Source of the DNA: Holothuria scabra
Taxonomy: Eukaryota > Echinodermata > Holothuroidea > Aspidochirotida > Holothuriidae
Assembly (NCBI GenBank): GCA_037179385.1
Contig: CM074180.1
Location: 32,717,455 to 32,781,454, forward strand
Direction: 5' to 3'
Length of the DNA stretch: 64,000 bases
Part shown: positions 26,322 to 38,300 of the stretch, piece by piece
Numbering within the stretch: position 1 is the first letter of the stretch
Layout: every line of letters begins with the position of its first letter
Translations under genes and position numbers: made by a program
Notes under the pieces: model-generated
What the model saw: the letters and a program-made list of their open reading frames with translations, nothing else
Database searches by the model: none
Told to the model about the DNA's origin: nothing

Positions 26322-29300
26322 GAACATAATGGTACATGGAAATGGGTACGTTATCCTCAAAGTGGTATTTTAAGTAGCGTAGTTAATCGGGAAAAACGTG
26401 CCATTTATTTAGTCAATACAGGTGGAGTACATTATGATGACGTAGTGTTGGAAATAGAAGATAGTGAGTCTGTACATGAGAGCAGCGTTATAGAGAATTG
26501 GTTGAAGAGTTGTATTAATGAACATAGTGAAGAATTTTTCGGTGTTAAATGTAACATATTGAAAAGAGGAGACATTTTATTTGAAGAGGAGCGTTATCAA
26601 ATGTCAGTGCAAAGTTATGTGAAGAGAGCAGATGTTTGTTTAAATGAGGGGAGTAATCATATATTAGTGAAAGGGTCTATGGGAGTGACTGCCCAGCCAA
26701 CATGCCCAGCTGGGCCCCAACTGGGTTTCAGCTGGGCTACTTGCTGGGCCCTAGCTGGGACTCATTCGTGTTTGTCAGGTGTTCCCACGTGGGGTCCAAC
26801 TGGGCTAGCCTTCCCGAGCTGATGCCCGGATGAAGCCCAGCTGGGCCCTTCAATAACTAAAGCCTAGCTGGGCTTCAGCTGGGAAAGTCTAGCCCAGTTG
26901 GGCCCCACGCAGGAACACCTGACAAACACGAATGGGTCCCAGCTGGGGCAGCAAATGTAGCTGAAACCCAGTTGGGGCCAGCTGGGCATGTTGGCTGGGT
27001 GAAGATAGGTATAAATGTTGGGAAAATAAAGGTTTTGTGATAAAACGTAGTGTGGGTATTGCAAGTGATAGTACTAAAATGATGGTTAGAGAACAAATAC
27101 GTAAGCGTCAATTTAGAATAGAAGAGGAAAGTCCAATTAAAGAATTGCAACATCGCTTTTGGAATAAAATTATGGAGGGGCCTACATATGTTTGCTTTTA
27201 TTGTGAGCAGTTATGGTATAAAGAATGTGCACTGTGGGTGAATTTAGTTAGATTTAGTGGAAATACTAGTATTTGTAAGCAAGAAAAAGGTATAGATAAA
27301 GGATGGGTCTGTAAAACCTGTTTAAAATATATAAAAGAAGGCAGAGTTCCGTTATTAAGTCGAGATAATAATATGAAAATGTATGAGATACCAAGGGAAT
27401 TGAAATTACATCGTCTTGAAGAAAGGTTGGTCGCTTTACGAACAACTTTTATGCAGTTACGTGAGCTTCCTCAAGGAGGGCAATTTAGTATTAAGGGACA
27501 TGTTGTTAAAGTCCCATCTGATGTGGTGACAACAATTAAAACTTTACCTATAAGACTTGAAGAGAGCCAAGTAATTCCTGTCAAATTTAAGAGGAAATTA
27601 AGCTATAAAACGGCTGTTTTTTCTGAAAATGTTAGGCCAAGAATTGTTGTTCTTGCTGATCGCTGGCTGATAGAAAATGAGGATATCAAGATACACAACA
27701 ATGACTTAGGAAAGGAAGACCCGTTTTGAAAAGGATGAACAACTTCTGAAAAGTGGGTCTGCTGCCCCTCTTTTACTAACACCACCATTACTTGCTTACA
27801 CGATGTTGAGTTCGCGCTAGAAGGGCCTGTTTAATAGAGTAGTCAGGTTCCTGTTTTTTGACTCATTCAAAATGCCGTTTTGCATCGCGGAAGGATACAT
27901 TGCAAAAAATGCCTGAAATACCTTCAATTTTCTTTGAATGATTACTTCAACTACTTTTCTACCACATAGAGATCACAAATTGAACACATCTCTTCACTAA
28001 CATGGTCTAATCTCCCCCCCCCCCCCCCCAAAAAAAAATTTTTTTCTAGGGTGTTAAATTCATAGGGTAACCTGCTTCACCGGGATTCCCCTTGAATTAG
28101 TGGTGTGCTACCTTTTGTCTTCACTGCAATGTCATACATATCACTCATCCGAGTCCGTGAAAAACCATGGGGGTCGTCCCATGGTTGCATTGACAGAAGA
28201 ACTATATTCAAAAAAGGTCACAGCAGGGAGCTGCCTTTAGAAGCAGCTCCCTGGTATTAGTCCCGTTCATATACGTCAATAGTATCCCTTCCCCAATTAT
28301 TTCTAAGTTCAAACTTGAACGATATTGTCTTACACAAATCAGAGTGTCGAACCATCCAGTAATCAATCATAAAGATACATTGCATCATTTTTACGTCCTA
28401 TAATGAAACGTGAATACCAAAATGTCGATGTTTATAATTCATAGCTATTGGCTGCGATTCGTCTGTCATCACACTATTAACCAGACACGTTTCTTATTAC
28501 ATTCTATAGCAAGAACCTTTTGTCGCTTCTTTGATGATGTCCTTTTACTACGGAAGAAAATATTGTCATTGTAGTAAGTTTATGTATGGCCATGACTCGC
28601 AATGGATGAAACGATTACCTAAAATATGTAAAAGCAATAAGTAAGACAGTTCTATGAATACGAATAAACTGTCCAGTAAAAGATTCCGTAGAAGACGAAT
28701 TTCATCATTCCAACAACCCGTCTGCAATACAATTGTAGTTTGGGGTGAAAAGTTTGGCCCTTTAATACGGGAAGTTGCAACTTTCTGCTTACTATAAGTT
28801 GACCCTTATCAGCTTATGTTATGTGACGTAGACACTAAAATTAGACCGTGCACAGAGGGTACAATTGTTGGTTTACGGACGAAGATTTGAACATTTCAAG
28901 ACATTTCGTAACTGTAAATTTCTAGCTAAGTGGCTCGTTCGTTTCATCTCTTTGCCCTTTTCGGAAATGGAAAGTTCGCAAGATATTTATGAGCTAATTA
29001 TTCTCTAGTTTGTTATAATTATGTCAGGGAGTTGTGGTGTTATCAGGAAAACGTTTAACTTATTCATCATAAAATCCATTTTTCTCTTTAAAGTGATTTG
29101 TTCAACTATTGCAACTATTGCCAAATACGGGCAATGGTTATGAGAATCGGGTAATCTGATTTTCGATAATTTAATGATGTAGGGTGAGAATGTCTTCCCG
29201 TAAGTCTGCTTGAAAATTCATTTCAACACACCGTGTAACGTGACAATTCTGTCAACAAGTGTTACTAATAGAAGAAAAATCATCTACTTCATTTCATCCA

Positions 29301-32300
29301 ATGGTAGTGGTACATTTTATCTGATTCTTCTGATCAAAATAGCGACTGCTATAAGATCCCCACAGGCCTTAATTTTTTCAAAAGTAAAATCATATATAGT
29401 AGGAAGTTGGGGCACACAATTTTTTCAATATATATTGAATTTAGCCAAGAGTCGCAATAGACTAAAATTTATTAGCATGTTTTCAATTCCGGTTTGTAGT
29501 TTCCCCGAAATGATGCGGGATTCATCGATTTGCAGTGATACATTTTATCTGGTAATTTTCTGATCAAATAGCGACTGCATTTTCGACTGTCTCATGGGTC
29601 CGATTTTTCAAAATTTTCTGTTCGCTTCGCGCCAACCAGCGGTGAAGCTCCGCGCAGATAGTCTTCCTAGCAGCATTTTAGTTTCAAATGAACAATTTTT
29701 GTGCAAACAGACCCTCGAATTAGTGACTTCTAAGACCCCCTATAAGCAAAGGTTTTGACTGTCTGAAGTGGTCAGGTTTTTCAAAATTTCCTGCACGCTT
29801 CGTCCCAACTTATGGTGGTGCTCCACTTACACCGCTTCATAGCAGAATTTAAGTTTCAAGTGATCATTTTTAACAAAAAGAAACTCAAAATAGCGAATGC
29901 TTAGATCCCCATATAAGCCCGGGAAATGCCATTTTCAACTGTCTGAGCAGTCGGATATTTGAAAATGTTTTGTACGCTTCGCGCCAACTAATGGTGGCGC
30001 TCCGCTTAGTCTTTCTGGCTGAATTTTAGTTTGGAACGAACGTACGTTTATCTGCAATTGAAACTTAAAAAGGCGACTGCTTGGATACCCTTTTCAAGCC
30101 TGGGAAATGTCATTTTTGACTGTCTGAGAGTGCAATTTTCAAATTTTCTGGACGCTCCGCATCAACCAGTGGTGGCGCTTCGCTGACTGTCCTACAGGCA
30201 GAATTACACATCTCGGGCAAAAATCTTGTGCCCCAAAAGTGAAAATGCTCCCCTACGCCCCTGGAAATACTTCACTCAGGCGTGCACTGGAACAGCTGCT
30301 TGCAACATTCAGCAGGATTCGGTTGCGATCCTAGGATACATAGTTCAGTGGAGTAATGAACTGAGCTAATCAGTATCTCAAAAGGGTGTTTTAATCTTAG
30401 AAAAATAAAAAACTTGCTCACCAGAATTAGAGACAAATTAACCTGGCAAATGCCATTTCTAGCCATCTGGGAGGTTTAAAAATCCAAAATTTTCTTTGTA
30501 CCCTCCGCGCCAACTGGTGGTGGCGCTACGCTTAGATAGTAAACTCCAGCCACCCCCTACAAAAGTACCCAGCCCTCCATGGACCCATACCAGGGCTTTG
30601 TCCCCTGAACCCCACCAGGGGCCCTTAAAGCGGCCCCTGGACCCCAGGCTGATTGGGCCAACAGTCTAAACCCTGTACAAACATGGGCCGATTTTCCTAA
30701 ATTTTAGCCAAATCGTTCGTTCATCTCTTTGCCTCGAATTAACCATTGATTTAATTAACTATGCACCGACCTAAACAATGGTCAAACCATTGACGACCAA
30801 CTTTGGTCAAAATTTACTTATTTATGGTCAAATCTAACCATTAATTGGTCACTTTTTGACCATACGTTTGAGTCGGTGCATAGTTCACCATAGTGTTTTT
30901 AGAGTGCACTTTGTGGTATTGAGTTGGATTCAACCTCTCTGAAAGAAGGATGATTATTCTAAACAGAGCGCCACTATAGGTTGGCGCGAATTGTACAGAA
31001 AATGAAGTAGCCCATGAAGGGAAACCCCCTTGAATATCCTGTTTAAAAAGGCAAATATACTTCTTTGTTACAGTAGTAGAGTCCATGCCCAAAGTCCAAA
31101 AGCTATTAGTCGCTAACAGTCGTCAAATCACCTTAAAAGTATAAGACGACTTTATTTGTCGGCACCGCAACTCGTCTAGACGTTCGTCTTGTTATTATCT
31201 GCAGTGTAAAGAAACCACTGCTCAAAACATGGTATTCCTTGCAACTTGTAGTTCAAGCTAGTTTACGAAAAGCTCGCATGAATCGGCTAAAATGGTCTTG
31301 TTGGGTTGGTCACTGCGTGTTAAGTTTCCTGATATACCTAATGAGTAACCAGAAACAATATTTTTGCAGACAGTACTTTGTAAGGTAATTTCCTGTAAAT
31401 AGTTCTTTTTGTTTTGGTGGATGACTGAATGGCAATACCATATCCTGGTGTCACAGAAAATTAAAAAAATAGGGCACTGCGGGCTCTCTGCAAGTCCATT
31501 ATTATGAGACTTGGTTGTTTTTAGACTGGTTTGGTATGAAAGAACTTTTTGAGTGGGTGTCACTTGTTGATTTTAAATGATATTCTTTGTTTCCTTATCA
31601 TTTTTTAATCAGCCTCAAGGATCAAGAGTTGGTTGGATGTCAATCACTCCTTTGTTTTCTTATCTCATTTCTGAGAGAAATTGTATCACTGTAGAATGCT
31701 TTCAGTGTCTACAGACCCTAGTGGCTGTACTTGGTATTGGACTATGACTTAAATAAAACTATGGGCAATTTACTTGTATAAATAATCCTTTTCAATTTTC
31801 TGGTGAATGCCCTCAGTCATAGCTTGGTTTATATTTCTTTTAGAAATGTATCTATCTGGGTATGGTGGATTTGCTATTCTACAAGTTGCGACTGCAGGCT
31901 TATGCATTTGTGCATTGAGGTTGGTGGCAACTTATAAGCAGATCTTCCTTGTACCAATATACACGTAATTAGCCTCAGTTCATTTTTTCACCCCCTAGAG
32001 AATTTGCAAGTTTGCTTTTACAGTATTACACTTTTGCTCATGTTGTTGCCTGAAAAGACTTTCCCACTGCCTCCTGCTCTCCTCTCCCCCTCTCTCCCTC
32101 CCCAAAAGTTTTCCCCCTCCAGGATCTTGCCTGACTACAGGCCTAAATGGCATTTTAACACAATGCCTCAAGATTGCAATGATAGACTCTTTTCATATTT
32201 GGCTCATAGACTTGCAAATTGTTAATAGAAAGAAGCCTATTGTTTTGGTGGAGGTCAAAGGTCAATGTGCAAAAACCTTGTAAATGACTTGTAAACACAC

Positions 32301-35300
32301 GATGGTCAAGATAGCAATGATGAACACTTTTCATACTTAGCATGTAATTTTGTCGTGTAGAGGAGAAAAAAGCATATTGTTTTTGGTGGAGGTCAGAGGT
32401 CATTTGAAGTAAAATTGTTAAAACATTGTGAAACACATTGAGATGGGAAATTCCCAAAGCTCCCTGGTTTGGGGATCAAGTAGCCTTGATACTTGTCTCC
32501 CATCAGACTTGAAATCCCACCTATCCATGACTTTACCTTGGTATCAAATAACACAGTGGTTCTAGAACTTGGAGAAGTAGGCCACCCTAACTCGGCGGGC
32601 GATGTCTCTTGTACTCTACCTCTTGGTAACAAATTCCGTTTTTGGTGGACATCAGCCAGGTCACCAGAGGTCAAATTCCAGGTCATTAGAGGTCAAAATG
32701 TCATATGAGATAACCAGGGGTTAGAAACTTAGTGAACAAGAATACCTTCAAGTAGGACAGTGGAAGAATTTCATAATATTTGGTAGGTGCATGCAGTATG
32801 GTTAAGAAAACAATCAGAATTGTTTTTGGGGGGAGGTCAGAAGCCTTCTTCACCAGCCATTGAAAGGTAGAATTTCCCAAAAATTTCCAATGTGGCAGAA
32901 TTTCTTTTTGTCTTAGAATCAATAAGCTTTTGGCTTTTGAGATCCAGTTTTGGGTTACTACCTTACTGGGTAGGGGATTCATGCACTATCAAGCTGACAA
33001 ATAGCAGTCCATGTAAAATAGAATATTGACTCTACTTTGCTAAATTTCATTTCTATTTCAAGTCTGGTGTCTGATCTTTGTGCTATTCCAATTCATAATT
33101 TCGTAGCATTGGGTTAAAAATAGAACTTAACAGATGTGTACAATTTTTCAGTAACTTCCTAAATAAAGACTTCATGGTCCATTCATTGTGTATCTGTACT
33201 CAGGCTTGTAATACATGCGTACGGTAGGTCTGCATTGCTGACTTGTTCCTATGCTATTGGTTGTTTATATGTTAAAGTACTGTACCTTATTACTGTACTT
33301 AATGGTGTACAGAGCAATAATCTACCTGGTGGTGGGGTTGAGATATTTTGGAAGTGTAAACATAGCCAGACCACAGTCCCAGGAGTGTTTACTTTGCCAT
33401 GGTCAATTTTAAAAAAAGCTCTCTTTGAAGAAAGTGACCTAAGCCTCCTCATTAGCCTTAAGTCTATTTGAATTTGCAGATAGAGGGTTGCCTTGAATTG
33501 GATTGAATTGCGATGGTGAATGAATATGTACCTCTATCTCACAAGTTCTTGTTAAAGACTCCAGTTGTATTGTAAAATATTTCTCAGCTTTAGTGCTTAC
33601 ATGAATTAAAGTAAATTAAAAGTTTCCTCTATTAAAGGGTCAATAATTCAGAAGGATCAGTGGTAGTATTATTTAGAATGTTTTACTGGTACGAGATGTT
33701 CAGATTGTCTTGCAAGAGATTCTGGGCACTTGAAAAAAGGTGTTCCATGGTATCAAAAGTTGTCCTGCTTGCTGGTTAGCAAGTTTTGTTAAACAGTTAC
33801 ATACAATTTGACACAAAATATTCTAAGGTTAAAAATAATCACAGTGCTGGAAATTGTTTACACTGTCCACCCACTTGCCATGCCCCTCCTTGATGTGTAA
33901 AGTGCCCAACTAAAAGAAATGGTGTGACAGTTTGATGTAATTTCATTGTCATTTAGGCCTAACACCTCTGTGGCCACATGTTTCTGACAATCCAGTTAAT
34001 GTTTATGTATGAAGCAAATACTGGGGTTGGTTAGCTTAGAAAGTCATCAAGGGTAGGTAAATGTGGTGAGTATTGTACCAGAACAAATTTGAGCCATAAG
34101 TTGAAATAATATCCATCCGTATTAGGATGGATATCATTTCCTGGCAATGGGTTACTCTATTGGTTACAATGCTGCCTCTGCCCTTGTGCACAAAAAGCGT
34201 AAATCCAGATTTCTTTAAGTGTGGTACAAACAAGTACCAAAAAGGGAGAAAGTTTGGGGAGTGGTGTATTTAACTATTGACATTTACAGTCTCTTAAAGC
34301 AAACTTTATTTTCACCTTTCCTACTCAATATTGTGAACCTTAGTAACAAAAGTTCAGCACCATTCTTGTGTGAAAATTCCCTAGGATATTTATTTGAGGC
34401 CAGATTAGTAATCAGTCTTAGTTTATTTTCCCCTCCCATGACCCTGGTCATAAAGAATACAGTTGTAACTTACCTTATCATAGCACCCAGGGGTATGATA
34501 CTTTTCTTAATATGACCAGGATTTTATTTGAGTTTCAAGTTGAATGCAACACTTGATCCTTGGTTGAATGTTTGCCTGCATTCCACAGAATACCTGAACT
34601 TTGATTTTGTTAAATTGTAGTCCTTTATATACTTGGCACAGTTCAAGGGCTGTACCAGGCTTTGAACTACCTGTATTATGTTATAGTTAGTATTTGCATT
34701 TCCGAAACTGTAATATTCTTAATTTTTGAACAGCTGTGGAATTTTAACAAGATAGATTTAGATTGTTGTACAGTTGGATGTAAAGTCACAAAAACTAGTT
34801 AGATTTTAGAAGGGTCAAAGTTATCACAATTTCAACCAGTGAATTTATAGCAAGCATATATGACATCATATCCTCACATTAAGGAAGTCTTTTGTTTTTC
34901 TGTAATCTTTTCCACAAATTGTCTCCCTAGCAATCCCATTTGATCAGAATGCTTAATTGCATCAGCAGGTGTTTTGTGCAGTTCTCATCAAAATAATTTC
35001 AGCAAAGCTGATAGTACGGTAGCACAATGAGTTGACCACTATCCATAGTTTTGGCAAAAACCTTTGAACCACTGTGAAATCTGCTTGTAGTAATGATCTA
35101 ATAAAGTTTTTGTCATCATGGGAGAGGGATGGGTCACTTTGTCTGGCCACTGAAACCCACCTTTATTAAAATCCACCTGAGGGAAAATTTGACATGTATA
35201 TGATAAATCTTTATTTGAAGTACCTTCTCCCTCCCTCATTGGAATGGTGGAACCTCAGTCCCACACCCCCACACATTTATTTGAGCTGTGCCCCAGGGTC

Positions 35301-38300
35301 CTTTTATATTAAATTTAAGCATGTAAATCTTCAGAGATGCACACTTTGCCAATAGGTGCATTTGTGGATACAACACGTGTGAGGCACAAGTGAGTTGTAC
35401 TCTTGTCTAGAATCCATCTCTTCTTCCCTCCCTGAAATGGTGGAGACCTCACTGCAACCCTTTAAGCATGATTCCAGCAAAGTTGGTGTAAGTCATTGTG
35501 ATCACAGGATGTCCATAATCTATTTATCTGTCAGTCTGAGAACAATTTTTCAAAATGCCTTTTCTCCCACATGCTTTCATGGATTTGTTTAAACTTGGAC
35601 ACAATGCCCCTAGGGTAATGGGCAACGCAGGGTGCTCAGGAGTTTTTGCTGGACCCTATGGTCCATTTTCTAAAATTCTGTTGTACTGTGTTAATCACAA
35701 TGGTGATTTGGTGGTGGTTCTTTCAGTGTTCAGGAATTTTGGATCCAAGCCCGGAGATGGGCCCTACGATTTGTCTTGTGAAATATTGCAAAATGCATAG
35801 CACTTCCCTTCAATTAGTGTCGGTGTTTGTTTGGAACTTAGACACAATGTACCTGTGGGTAGTGTATTATCTGAGGTGTTCAGGAATCTTTAGTCCAAGG
35901 TGCCCTGTACACTGCAGGTGATTGGATGTCATAATGGTACTTAGTGGTGCCTTCTGGGGTTTCAGGAATTTTGGATCCAAAGCCCAAGATGGCCTTAGGG
36001 TCCATTGTGTGAAATATTGTAACACTTTCCTTGAATCAATGTTAGCAGAGTTGTCATTCTGAAGTAATGATACTTGGTTTGTGATCTGTGCATGGTGTTC
36101 TGGAAGTTTTCTTCAAAGGTGCCATGTGGACCATATGGCCCATTGTATGAAACTCTGAAATTCTGCAAAAGTGTTTCTCCTTTAACCAGTTGTCATGTAC
36201 AATGTTGATAGTTTGTTGTAATGATAGTCGGCTATTTTCACCTTTCAATGGTCAGAAATATTGGCCCCAAGGTCCAAGATGGTCCCTAGGACTCATTTTG
36301 AGAAAATTTGCAACATGATTAACACTTTCCTTCAATAAATGTTGAAAGAGTTGATAGCCTGATGTAATGATGCTTGTTGGTTAGTGATCTGTTTATAGTG
36401 TTGTGGAAGTTAGAAGGTCCATGGTATGTATGGACCATTTTACGATATCTGCAAAATGCTTTAAACTCCTACAAATTTTGTTGTGCAATTAAGATGGTTT
36501 GTCATAATAATACTCAGTGGTGCCTTTGAGGTATGCACAAATTATATGAACAGATAGCTCAGAACATTTTTTGTGACATTCTGAATGCTGCCTTTAGGAT
36601 GTTTGAAATTTGAGATACTTTAAGTAGTTCATATGGCACATGCTCTGGCAAAAAAAAAAAAAAACCAGGGACCCTTAGTTGAAGGTTTGAGCTTCTGCAC
36701 CTTTGGGTGCTCTAGTCTGTTCTTGCTCTGTATGATCTATCAAACCATAGTCTATTTTGGTCCTCACTTACCTCCTATAACCCTAAGTATACCATTTATA
36801 CCTACCTGGCAAACAAATATTGTGGTAACCCTACCAAAAGAGGGCACTGTACCCCTTATATATTTCTACTTCATTTTGCCTAACTCACATTTAGACATGT
36901 TTTCAGGCAGTGGTACACAGTTCCATAACCCCCTGTGAATTAAACATTGTGTGGCATGTTTAATTAGGTATCCTATGCAATGGCTTTACAAGGCATAAAA
37001 TGAGTTTATACCCTAAGTCTGACATTCCCATCCTTCACCACCTATTCTCCCTCCCCTACCTCTTTCCATTAATGCAAAATTGTTCAGTACTTGCTTGCAG
37101 TTAAATGCACATCTTTGTGTAAACTTTTTTAATTTTCATTGAATAAGTTTGCTTCATTAGCAGTTCCATGCATGGCCTCATGGTAATACATCCACACACA
37201 ACTGAAATTTGAATCTCTGAAATTTTAATCTCAAAAGTCAGATTTAGTGTTGGTCCAGGGAGAGCAGGACATTTACCAGATTTGGAAATGGGCTGATGAA
37301 ATCTGCTGGTGATATGAAACAATTTTGTTCCCGAGGTCATAACCCTTGGATGTACTAAATGCCAGACCTTATACCATTTACATCTCCAAGCTTGACCTCA
37401 GTTGATGAGAGGCAGAAAGTGAGAGTCTGTTCAGCAGATGCTGTAAAGATCATGACTGGATAGAATGAACAAAATTTTTGGTTGTGATATGATTCATTGA
37501 AGAACCATACAGTGCATACTCTGTTCTTGCTCCAGTTTACATCCCATACATACCTCAGTAAGTATTGCCACCAAGGAGCTCACAGTTCAGTACTGTAAGT
37601 AACAGATGTTGATTGTGGTGAAGCAGTGGGTGAAGTTGTAACCACTTTACAGATGGTGCTGATAAAAGTGTGGGAATATTTTGGAAGGAAGTTGCTTGCA
37701 TTCAAACAGTTCTGACTGACTGTAGGCATGGATTTCCTGTCATAACTTTGTGATTGTTAAACTAATACAAAATTGCCTTGATTTACAGCTACAATAAATG
37801 TTATGTGGTATTCAGTTCTAACAGATGGAAGTTCCATTGAAAAGGTGAAAGGGGAAAGGGGGGAGGGAGATGACCCTGAGATCAGAATATTTGCATCGTT
37901 ATACACTTTTCCACTGAGTAACTTTTCCCTCAGCTGCCCTATAACCCAAATTCTGCTATACAAATTTGCTGCTTATTCACGCAGTTATTGCTTTCGGTTG
38001 ATTTTCTGATGTTATGTATCACTGTAAATTTCGTTCAAAGGTCCTTTATGTCAATCAGCTTCTTATAAAAAAACCCTCTTACTCATGTCTGGGATTTTCT
38101 AAATTACACCAGTTTGTACACTTCATGAAATAATCTACATTACCCTTCCTTTCCTCCTATTTATTTTACATTATTTAACCCAAGGTAAAAGAATGAGGGG
38201 GCACCCTTCAGGCTCTCCCTATGTCCATCCCTTCATGATGATAACCACTAGCCAAAGGATTACTGCAGGCAAGTAGGGTTACATAATGTGAATAGAAGGT

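Larger units (their letters stand above)
25062..31192 (+). mobile_element. 6.1-kb Helentron-like element with decayed coding region
   Basis: The 5' hairpin is AGTTGCGGTGCCTGCC (25067-25082) with an almost matching second arm ending GCACCGCAACT (to 25102), followed by AATGCAGTTACTCTCGCG. This aligns with the post-hairpin block of the short AGGTCA elements. GGCACCGCAACT (31161-31172) is the inverted copy of the 5' arm near the 3' end. It is followed by the palindrome CGTCTAGACG and CTTG (31188-31191). In between are remnants of an OTU-like protease region and a DUF6570-like region, an inserted palindromic MITE, an approximately 175-bp tandem repeat (29.58-30.54 kb) and a small inverted repeat. 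No Rep (HUH) or PIF1 helicase motif was found, so the copy cannot be autonomous. Confidence 0.72.

Noticed and set aside
26445..26822. Stand-alone gene starting at GTG 26445
   Set aside because: Its first part continues the OTU-like reading from upstream and its last part is translation of the palindromic MITE.
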